Part shown: positions 56,095 to 64,000 of the stretch, piece by piece
How the letters are laid out: every line of letters begins with the position of its first letter
Numbering within the stretch: the first letter of the stretch is position 1
Assembly (NCBI GenBank): GCA_036346225.1
Contig: JARFIW010000999.1
Span: 6,183,001 to 6,247,000 of the forward strand
Direction of reading: 5' to 3'
DNA length: 64,000 nucleotides
From: Platerodrilus igneus
Lineage: Eukaryota; Arthropoda; Insecta; Coleoptera; Lycidae
Position numbers and translations under genes: made by a program
Notes under the pieces: model-generated
The model's database searches: none
What the model saw: the letters and a program-made list of their open reading frames with translations, nothing else
What the model was told of the DNA's origin: nothing

Positions 56095-56718
56095 TTGGCT
56101 CCAGAGTTGGTTCATCATTCATTATGGTGGACAGGACCTTGCTGGTTAATGCGTCGTAGCGAAGAATGGCCAGTAACGTCGCTGCCAAACCTTATCGACT
56201 CATTTCAGATGGACGTCGAATATCGTACTTTGTCGTTAACAGTCATTATGTCTGAGAATTTCTTGGATTTGTTGTTGGATAAATTTTCAAAACTGCAGAA
56301 AATTTGTAGGATTATTACATGTATTCGTCATTTCATTCGTAATGTTCAATGTCAGGCGGGTTTGCGTTCAAAATATTCTGATGGCTTGTCTCTAGCTCAG
56401 CAGCAAGAGGCTATACATTTATTGATTAAAAGAGTTCAAACAAATGTTTTTGCCCAAGACATTGCAAATATTAAAACTGGAAAACTTGTTAGTAAACAAC
56501 TTCGTAGTCTTAGTTCGTTTCTAGATAGTCGTGATTTGTTGAGGGTGGGCGGTCGCTTACGTAATTCTGACTTGTCACATGATGCAAAATTTCCAATTTT
56601 GCTTCCTCGGTCGCATCGGTTAACTGAGATTATTATATTAGATTGCCATGAAAGACATTTACATCCTGGTAGGGACGGTATCGGATACCTACAATCAAGA
56701 CAGCCCAAGGGTTAGTTA
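56095..56718 (+). pseudogene. BEL-4 integrase N-terminal part, core deleted
   Basis: APELVHHSLWWTGPCWLMRR and SLPNLIDSFQMDVEYRTLSL belong to the spacer before integrase. LRVGGRLRNSDLSHDAKFPI and IILDCHERHLHPG are the start of the zinc-binding domain. The frame then leaves the family sequence (RDGIGYLQSRQPKG) and stops at 56716. The zinc-domain Cys pair and all three catalytic residues are absent, and the 3' untranslated region follows at once. BEL-1 is also core-deleted but at a different point. Confidence 0.86.
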
Positions 56719-56882
56719 AACGTCCTCTGGTGAAACTATGTTTACTGCCAATTACTTGATATTTAATGGTATGTACACATATATTCACTTATATAAATTT
56801 GTCGGTTAGGTTTCTTAGTTAATAGCTCTAATTAGTTTTAAATATAAAATAAGTTAGTTCATACTTATTTTAGTGGGCGGGA

Positions 56883-57288
56883 TGTTCGGTCTCTTTGTCG
56901 CAGGTTGTCGTGTTTAATTTTAGGTCGTAAATTTGTAGTCGTAAATCTAATAGTAAAACTGTCATCCTTTGTTCCCTTATATCCTGTCGTAAAAATTCTT
57001 GGTGCATGTGTGAATAAGTGGGACTAAGGTTAGCAGTGAACAAACACCCTTTTATGGATATCGAAGCAGAACAGTCGTCGGTTTTTCGTTCGGTAACGTA
57101 AGTTAGTCAAGTGCCGCGGACTTTATCGATAAACCCCTAAAAAACACAGTGCAAGTGCAACGTAACACGGACTAAATTTCGCATACAGTCCACTTAGTTG
57201 AAGGAATAGGAACTGCAGCTTAGAACAACAAAAAACAACGCGGAGGTAAGTCGATGTACAAAGTTATAAGACCTCCGCGCAATAAACA
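56883..57288 (+). repeat. 3' LTR of BEL-4
   Basis: It starts TGTTCGGTCTCTTTGTCGCA after a GTGGGCGGGA polypurine-like tract (56873-56882) and ends CAATAAACA before the TSD TAGAA. Confidence 0.92.
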
Positions 57289-57318
57289 TAGAACTTCTTC
57301 AAGGTGCGGGTCCATTCT
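57289..57318 (-). mobile_element. LINE-A 5' end, displaced by BEL-4
   Basis: TAGAACTTCTTCAAGGTGC and TCCATTC match 16302-16328 of LINE-A(-). It completes the LINE-A fragment at 50764-51590. Confidence 0.8.
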
Positions 57319-58114
57319 GCTAAAAAATTTAATTTCGACCTCACCATGTATTTAAACAATAATTATAAACCTATTAACGTTTCGCTTTCTTACATTAGCA
57401 GTAATTTAATCGCAGTCGTAAAATGAGATAGAAATGATTAAAATTTCATAACTTAACAATGTATGTACTTTCCCTTCCGTGATTCATTTATTTGATTTGA
57501 AGTGATTTTAGTCAAGTCTTTGATTTTGAATTTATTATTTATTCCAAGCCATAAGAGATTCTTTAAAATGTGATTGTTTATTAGGAAATATGTATAGACC
57601 CGCGCCTAAGTAACTTATAATAAGTTCCCTTCTTCAAATGAATAGGTTTTGAAAAGTGTTTAGGTAACTCTCAGTTCCAAAGGGCAAAAGGTTTGCAAAT
57701 GCTAACAGATTTAAATTATACACATGATAAAATACGTTTTAGAAAAATCTTTTGATAAGAACACATCAATTATGGTATTCTAATACAAACTTTGTGTTAA
57801 TTCTTTAAATTACTTAAAGACTTTGCTCTAGACTTTTCGATAAGGGTTTAAAATTGTTTTGAGTTGGTCACAATAGTAGTAGGAAAGCAGGTCTTCTGGC
57901 GCCTCATTTTCTCCAGAATCCCTCATTTCCTCACACATCTGGACCAAATTTACATGTAAATTCCCATATGGAGGAAATGAGGAGATGAATCTCATCCTTG
58001 CTCCCTCCTGGTGGACCTCCTTGTGGAATTTTTTTTAGCCCAACCATCCTTACCCTAAAAAATCGGTAACCCAACCCCTAAAATTTTCGAGATATTTTTC
58101 GGTGCGTATTGGCA
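57319..58114. other. No gene recognised
   Basis: AT-rich DNA. A loose inverted repeat (CTCATTTCCTC / GAGGAAATGAGG) lies at about 57921-57983. Nothing else is seen. Confidence 0.45.
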
Positions 58115-58400
58115 CCGCACCCACAAGATAAATCTATATTGTTTGGTATCAATTAATATTAGAATTTTCTCAACTACCTGAATTTCTAGAAATTTTTTAG
58201 ATAGCATCACCCCGCCAGGAAGCTACTCTCATTTTTGATTTTTTACTGGCAGTGATTTCTGACAGTCCTTATAAATTTTTTAACAATCCGACACATCAAA
58301 TTAGTCTAGAATTTTACGCAGAATCCGAATCTGTAAACAGATTTGAAATAGGGCCGTTCCTTACAAAGTTACATTTAAAAGCTCCTAAACCTCTAAATTT
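58115..58400 (-). repeat. ~165-bp repeat family, inverted copy
   Basis: The reverse complement matches 120-420 closely: TGTAACTTTGTAAGGAACGG, TCTGTTTACAGATTCGGATT, CTAATATTAATTGATACC. It is the best match to the family at the left end of the window, in opposite orientation. The 66-codon plus-strand frame across it is not called. Confidence 0.8.
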
Positions 58401-58880
58401 TTTTGCTTGTTTTTTTAGCGACCATATAAAAGATTATTTTTGTTTTTTTTAAGATAAATGTACCTTATTCTTAAGCATAATAGAAAAATTCGAAACTTGT
58501 TCTTTAATAAAGCATTCTAAACCCAACACACTTTATCAAACAACATGAAGCACTTTTATGGGTAAAAAATTTCATTAATTCCCCAGATTTACATTTTAAT
58601 TTCTAAACACGTCGTAACATAATTATGTAGTCGATGCTAAATATGTACTTGGAAAATACAATTCGTTTTCGAACTAATTTCTTGACGATTATGGATTACC
58701 CAAATTACATGTGAGAGCGCTGTATAATTTCTTTTTAAAAGTGTATATCTTCTCCAAACAAATACGTTAATTACAGAAGGAAAGTACGCTGAATGCAAGC
58801 CAATTAACAGCAATTTAATACTGCTTACTGACCTACCTTAATTGTTTGTAGAAGGAAACAATAAAATATATACAAATATA
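58401..58880. other. No gene recognised
   Basis: AT-rich DNA without features that can be supported. Confidence 0.45.
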
Positions 58881-58889
58881 GCAACTATC

Positions 58890-60850
58890 TTATATATTTA
58901 TGCCCCCATGCGTAGGTTGCTGTAGTATTAAGAATGATGTACCTTTTGTCGTCCTCGCCCAACAAACTAATTTTATTAATTAATTGGGTATAAAATTGGT
59001 GTTTACATGGTTTCGTTTAAGGCCTCGTTATCAGATTACTAGAAGATGTTATAACCACATTTTTGTGTTAAAGGATTTCACATCGGTAGTCTCTTCTCCC
59101 ATTTTTGTGTAGACGCCATAGAGTTCGCAATTAACTTTTATTGCTATATGTTATGTTCTTTTTTCATTAATTAATCGAATAAACCGCTCTTTCTGCTTCC
59201 AAAAAAACTTGGACACTCCATCGTCGACACTGGCGTTCTTTATGCGATAGCTAGCCATACGGTTGTTAAACACTGTGCTAACCATTTCTACGCCATCTTC
59301 GCCAGTAGCGGTAACTGTTGCATTTTTATGTCTGTTGCTCCTCAAGTGTGCGGCATACGTAGTCTTTTCCATTTCGATATCGCATACTTTACACAGAATT
59401 TGTAGTTGTTTCGTACAAGACTCTTTAACAGCTGGCGGAGCTGAAAGTTTACGGCTTAATGACATACCATGCTGTTTTTCCTTATGTCGCTGTAAGTTGT
59501 CCATTCTCGTAAAAGCGATACCGCAAGACCCACAGTTTAAATACTTTGCTGCTGACGGATGTATAAGCTTAACCGTGTGAATGTTATACCACAATATTTG
59601 TTCTGGTGTCGTTTGAGAGAATTTTTCCAGGTATAGGAAGCACCACAAGAGTTGTAAATAAAAATATTTTCGGATGACATTTTTCTTCGGCCAGCTTCCA
59701 TAGATAACACCATGGTTTATATACATTTTGGAACCAATCGAAGATTACCGCAGACACTCGAAGAGTGCACAAGCGCGGTCACTAAACCAATTAGCATTAA
59801 TACCAAGTATTCCGTGCTTTCGTAGGTTGCTCATTTCCTAGAACCAAATCTTCCGCATAGCGGTCGGTAGCACGTAATTATGTCTAGAACCGGTAAGTAC
59901 TCGATATCACCCAAAAGGAAAATTAGTTGCTCGATGTCTGTTAATTTCCAATTCACTCGTAAAAGGTAAAAAAACTCGGTCAGTCATTCATCTAACTTAT
60001 ACTTCGATCCGCTTCCGTTCTGATAATTTCCAAACATTTTTCAAACGACAATGGTCTCAGAATTTTTAAATCTCCGAGGGATATATAAGTCGTGATCAAT
60101 TACACGTTCGAGCTACCCGTAAACTAACATATTTTATAGTAACAGTGCGCTGTATAATACATGCATACCTCTTCTCTGCTATTCTTGTAGTTGCTTAAAA
60201 AAGTCAGTCGCCTTTTTTACTGCTAGGACCGCTGCAAAGCACCATTCTAAACTTTCTTTAAAAATATAGCACATCACGCACTATTTTGTCTGATAATTAA
60301 ATTTTGCCTATGTAGGCTTTTACACTTTTGCATATTTAAACATCTAATACGATCGATTAACCACTTTCGATTATTCTAACGGAAATCACCATACATTCCG
60401 CCGCACCATTCTTTTTGAATCCAACGATCCGATGGGCTTTCACACACTAACACCTAACGTATCTTTCCTACTATTTGTTAAACAAAAACTACCGCATTGC
60501 CATGTCCGTATGTGGACGTAAGCAGATGTTTGTGGATGTGTACGAGAATATGTAACCATATACATTAATCAGTCTAAGCTATTTTATTTAGTCCACGAAA
60601 ACTACTATTTTTCTAAACCATAATTAATAATTGCCTTTATAGGTTCCACATTTCTACCATTTCCCAATGACTGGTGCTACGCACATGGAAACTTTAATTT
60701 CTTATTGCAGAGAATCCTTATTCTCCCACGCACTGTTGCGTAATTCCATGCCCACCCTTTTGGGGATATATGCTCGTTATAGGTTGTAGACCCTCGGTTT
60801 TACTTAACTACACTTCGTGAGACCCATTTAATCTTTTTAATCGTGTATTT
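58890..60850 (-). pseudogene. Unidentified degenerate element, copy 2
   Basis: Scattered minus-strand matches to copy 1 (61334-63050) occur in the same order. LRNSAWENKDSLQ lies near 60690-60730, LTDIEQLIFLLGDIEYLPV near 59900-59955, and LIKLVCWARTTKG with THGGI near 58900-58970. Between the last two blocks an extra ~850 bp (about 59008-59860) carries the zinc-finger ORF and is missing from copy 1. Stops and frameshifts are everywhere. The family was not recognised. Confidence 0.5.
59151..59726 (-). CDS. C2H2 zinc-finger ORF, probably of mobile or virus-like origin
   Basis: A 191-residue frame has two C2H2 fingers, CGSCGIAFTRMDNLQRHKEK...H (about residues 65-86) and CKVCDIEMEKTTYAAHLRSN...H (about 112-134), both with full Cys2His2 ligands. 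It is followed by STVFNNRMASYRIKNASVDD and KFFWKQKERFIRLINEKR. After the stop, the same frame continues HIAIKVNCELYGVYTKMG to about 59040, so the true protein was longer and a stop has broken it. Fingers followed by this N-R-x-x-S-Y-R-I segment remind me of multicopy ORFs in arthropod genomes linked to large DNA transposons of Maverick/Polinton type; this link is inference from memory. Confidence 0.6.
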   Translation of the reverse strand: MYINHGVIYGSWPKKNVIRKYFYLQLLWCFLYLEKFSQTTPEQILWYNIHTVKLIHPSAAKYLNCGSCGIAFTRMDNLQRHKEKQHGMSLSRKLSAPPAVKESCTKQLQILCKVCDIEMEKTTYAAHLRSNRHKNATVTATGEDGVEMVSTVFNNRMASYRIKNASVDDGVSKFFWKQKERFIRLINEKRT

Positions 60851-60999
60851 TTTGCTTACAACACAGTGGGACTTGGCTCTTGTACCGACGAATTCCAATA
60901 CTAGACCTCCATTAAATTCGTCTTTGAATTTCACTACAACTTTTTTTTGTTGGCAAGCGGTGTATTGTATTTATTATTCGCGGGGCAGTAACTCTTTTA

Positions 61000-61110
61000 A
61001 GATAAATACATCTTTTTTGGTATCAACTAATATTAGATTTTTCTAGGGAGCCCAAATCTGCAAATAGATTTTAAATAGAACCAGCCCTTACAAAGTCGCG
61101 CCTTTTAAAG
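61000..61110 (-). repeat. ~165-bp repeat family, partial inverted copy
   Basis: TTTTGGTATCAACTAATATT and CCCTTACAAAGTCGCGCC match 58140-58375 and the repeat at 1-645 on the other strand. Confidence 0.6.
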
Positions 61111-61333
61111 ACCCAAACTTCTAATTTTTACCCATCTTTATTTAACTCCATCTCTAAAACCCTTTTTTCGCTACCTAAGACATATGCTTTAACCAACCAT
61201 TTCCCTAGAAATCTAAAACCGCTGTGTCCCGCGAACACCACGTGGAAGAAGAACTTAAAAATTATGAAATTTAAAAACTAATATATACAACAGATTTACA
61301 AAATCTATACAAATATAAACAACTATCTTAGAC

Positions 61334-63050
61334 CTATATCTTTATGCACCCATGCATGGATTGATATGCTTCCAGGGATGACATTACGCTTGTCATCTTC
61401 GCTCGATAAACTAATTTTATTAATAATCTGCGTGTACAGATGGTGTTTTTTACTCCGGATACATACACCGGCAAGTACTCCTTACCACCCAAATAAAGAA
61501 TTAGATGCTTGGTGACTGTTACCTTCCGCTTCCCTCGTGTACGCCCCAGACACATCCCTGCTCATGCTCACCCCTGCACATGCTCAACCCTGCCCATGCG
61601 CACTGCCCATGCGCACCCCAGCCCATGTGCACTGCCCATGCGCACCCGTCTCTGCGCGACTGCTATTTCGTGGTGATGTCATAGCCTTTTATAAATAAAG
61701 ATCAATGTTATATACTATTATAAAATTTTTATTCTGACATTATACATAACAAAATTTAAAAAAATTTAATGCCAAGCATGAAGCCATTTAAACTTAATTT
61801 TAATACAAAGTTATACACAGAAGACAGTCCTTTCTTTATGTTTGTTTGGAGTGGTTTTAATTTTATCTAATTTTATTCGCAGCTTAAAATTTAAATCGAC
61901 ACTAAAGTTCTCTATCTCCTTTTCTAGCTAATAGTTTGATACATAAAGACCGTCTAGGTTTTAGAATTGCAAAATGTACCAAAGTTTGTCTCTATATATA
62001 AAGTATTTGATTTCATCGACAACCAGATCCATTCCCTTGTGTAATTCTTGCAGCTCATGACAATCTTTTAATCGCAGCTTTTCCACTATATCCTGCATAC
62101 GTATCTTGTTAGCTTGATCGACTTCTTCTTGTCGTTATTGGAGGGGGTCCTTATTTTCCCACTCACTATTACGTAGTTGCATGTCCATTCCTTTTAGAAA
62201 TATATGGTCGTTATAGGTTGTAGGACCCTCGGTTTTAAATGATCCGAAAGGTTCTTTACTAGGCAAATATACAATGTTTAGCGGAATCCCTTTGCGTGTC
62301 GTGTACGCCAAGGTTACGAAACCCGCAATCCTTAGTTCGTCTTTGTTATCTGCCATTTTGCTAAATACCTTTTTAAAAAGTATACGGATTTAGTACCATC
62401 CTTTTCCGCAAGAACGCCTGCATAACTAAAAGAGTCTTTTTTACTAACCGCGAATGCATATAGCTAGTAGAACCCGGATGTATTTAAGTCAGTCTATCGG
62501 CACATAAAAATCATAATCTTTTAATTCTTCTTCATTTTCTCTAATAAGATGTTCTTTGTCTAACACATCTTTTTATTGTTTGCGTATTGTCGCCGTGTTT
62601 TCCATGTAGTCCAACTTTCGCCTTTTTGCATCCATTTGCTCTAATTCTAGTTGTCTTTTCCTTCCACTTACAGCGTATGGTATGCATAATGGGACAATTT
62701 TCTTTAGCGTAAACGGATAGAGTTTACTGCCAATATTTACGCGTTGTCGTACAACCTCTGGGCGAATGTTAGGTGTATTTATCAATCCCAATTCCGAAAT
62801 GACTATTTCTTTTGGAATTGTAGAATATGGTGTTGCAGATTGTGTAAAATATGTACTACCTGCTTTAATGTAGCATTTGTGTAAGTGTTCAAAATTGGGT
62901 TAGAACGCTACTCTAAATTTCAATGTTGTTTATTTTAAAGAGTGAAGGTTTTGTTTTGCGATAAACCAGGCGGTCTTATCTAGCACTGGTTTTGTACACT
63001 CGTTTTGAAGCATTCGGCCCGTGCGGTTATGTATTAAAACAATATACATT
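61334..63050 (-). pseudogene. Unidentified degenerate element, copy 1
   Basis: Minus-strand protein-like blocks in order: MYIVLIHNRTGRMLQNECTK (about 63050), AGSTYFTQSATPYSTIPKEI and GLINTPNIRPEVVRQRVNIG (62880-62720), a Lys/Glu-rich stretch (62690-62480), SYAGVLAEKDGTKSVYFLKR (about 62430-62370), and ADNKDELRIAGFVTLAYTTR with MDMQLRNSEWENKDPLQ (62356-62135). A stop follows, then IVEKLRLKDCHELQELHKGM (about 62090) and KVTVTKHLILYLGGKEYLPV with LLIKLVYRAKM (61555-61334). It has many stops, and no known domain is recognised. A second copy at 58.9-60.85 kb shows it is repetitive. Confidence 0.5.
61556..61660 (+). repeat. CCCATGCGCA-type tandem repeat
   Basis: Degenerate units of CTGCCCATGCGCACC (also CACATGCTCAACC, CCCATGTGCACTG) fill about 100 bp of otherwise AT-rich DNA. 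Confidence 0.85.
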
Positions 63051-63585
63051 TTTTGGTGTGTGTGTGTTACTGCGCTTCTACATAATTCCGTCAGCGGAGA
63101 TTTGTTCTGGTTCGGATGCTGTCAACCAAATCCGTAGAAGCCAACAGTATGAACATTAAGGTAAGTGCATGATCATTGTTTGATTTACCGCTAAGAGTAT
63201 TTTATCGCAACACTACTCCCAAGTCACAGTCCACTTGCTCTAAGGAAATAATCTGGGGTTTCACGCTTAGTGTAAATGTTCCCATTGTTTCTCCAACATA
63301 AACATTTGTGGTCACTTCTGAGAACGGATCCATATGTAAGTTTTGTGTAGAGATAAAATACTATTATATTCAATTTCACTAATTGCATTGATACACGTGC
63401 ATAATTCTAATCAAAGCTCAAAGTTTGTTCTTGAACTTGAAAAATAATATAGTTCACCTTATCGCCAATTGTGATTGTTGCCAGGTTCATTATTCAAAAT
63501 TATAAATTACGGCTCGCGTTATTGTTATTGTAAACAATAAATAATTTAGCGGTAGTTTCATTCAACTCTGGTTATCAGCTTTAAT
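63051..63585. other. Probable leader or LTR region of BEL-5
   Basis: Non-coding DNA directly upstream of a BEL-type gag should hold its 5' LTR and leader. TGGTTATCAGCTTTAATATG just before the start codon could include the primer-binding site. LTR ends cannot be fixed because the partner LTR is beyond the window. Confidence 0.4.
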
Positions 63586-64000
63586 ATGGAACCCGATCAG
63601 CAAAGTATTGCTGAATTTAAGAGATTACACAATCGTAAAGAAAGGTTATTTAGGCGATTACAGGACTGTTTTGATTTGATCAAAGATTTACCTGCTAAAT
63701 TAGATCATTTTAAAAGTCGTGTTGGCTATTTAAGACCAGTTAGAGATGAATTTCTACAAACTTTAGACGCATTGTCGGATTTATCGAATGTACATGCAAA
63801 CTTTATAACAGATACAGTATCATTAGAATCTAGTTTTGACGGTTTGTACTTCGAGATTTTAAGCGTTACTGGTCGATACACCACAACCACGAACGTTAGT
63901 TCTAACGGTAATACAACATCGAACAGCGATTCGAATGTTCGCCTACCTGAATTAAAATTGTATAAGTTCGAAGGTAATCCTGAAAAATTTGACGCATTTA
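63586..64000 (+). CDS. BEL-5 Gag, N-terminal part (runs off the window)
   Basis: Open from the ATG at 63586 to the end of the window, 138 codons without a stop. It begins MEPDQQSIAEFKRLHNRKER, has a helical middle (LIKDLPAKLDHFKSRVGYLR), and reaches VRLPELKLYKFEGNPEKFDA. That is the standard LP-x-L-x-L-x-x-F-x-G-x-P entry to the DUF1759 capsid domain of BEL/Pao Gag. The polarity is plus and there are no breaks so far, which makes this potentially the most intact retroelement here. It differs from BEL-1 to BEL-4 in sequence. Confidence 0.85.
   Translation, partial: MEPDQQSIAEFKRLHNRKERLFRRLQDCFDLIKDLPAKLDHFKSRVGYLRPVRDEFLQTLDALSDLSNVHANFITDTVSLESSFDGLYFEILSVTGRYTTTTNVSSNGNTTSNSDSNVRLPELKLYKFEGNPEKFDAF

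Larger units (their letters stand above)
51591..57288 (+). mobile_element. BEL-4, complete BEL/Pao element with TAGAA TSD
   Basis: LTRs lie at 51591-51994 and 56883-57288, with TAGAA on both flanks (51586-51590, 57289-57293); the flanks join as LINE-A 5' sequence. It is in the same family as BEL-1. Counting by eye, about 14 differences separate the LTRs (roughly 3 to 4 percent), so insertion is fairly recent. The integrase core is missing and other stops exist, so it is non-autonomous. Confidence 0.94.

Overview
The window looks like arthropod, most probably insect, DNA. It is AT-rich, has no bacterial-style gene packing, carries one intron-bounded paired-class homeobox exon, and is otherwise filled with BEL/Pao and Ty3/gypsy LTR retrotransposons, RTE-type LINEs, a tRNA-derived SINE and a hAT-like element. 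No rRNA, functional tRNA or CRISPR was seen. Element names used here are local labels: BEL-1 to BEL-5, GYP-1 to GYP-3, LINE-A, LINE-B. Boundaries come from reading terminal repeats and target-site duplications (TSDs) by eye.

Layout. 1-645: three units of a ~165-bp dispersed repeat. 745-3242: a non-autonomous hAT-like element with GC-rich inverted ends and an 8-bp TSD. 4175-8222: 5'-truncated BEL-1 (minus). 9708-16329: complete LINE-A (minus) carrying a nested SINE and a nested 1,976-bp insertion. 16372-16905: a tRNA-like head running into a minisatellite. 16960-20007: nothing recognised. 20008-32925: LINE-B (minus), split by BEL-2 (21241-26995) and by a second complete LINE-A (27923-32649, plus), which is itself split by a 431-bp insertion.

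33270-46904 is rearranged Ty3/gypsy debris: GYP-1 integrase with a long LTR, a LINE C-terminal scrap, a GC-rich island of unknown origin (37.66-38.83 kb), GYP-2, and GYP-3 5' LTR and gag. One LTR family lies here as a ~1.2-kb inverted pair, and BEL-3 pieces in both orientations imply an inversion. BEL-3 gag and protease run to 48785 (minus). The only convincing host exon is 49918-50186, a Prop1/unc-42-like homeobox exon with clear splice signals. Downstream, BEL-4 (51591-57288) sits inside a LINE-A fragment. 58.9-63.05 kb holds at least two degenerate copies of an unidentified coding element, one apparently interrupted by an ~850-bp insertion with a C2H2 zinc-finger ORF. The 5' part of another BEL gag (BEL-5) runs off the right edge.

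Every retroelement ORF examined over its full length is broken by stops or frameshifts (BEL-5 is open but cut by the window edge). The DNA is therefore mainly a stratified record of insertions around or within introns of a conserved developmental regulator. The TSDs let the order of insertion be read: LINE-B before both BEL-2 and LINE-A(+), LINE-A(+) before its 431-bp insertion, LINE-A fragment before BEL-4, GYP-3 LTR before its nested solo LTR.
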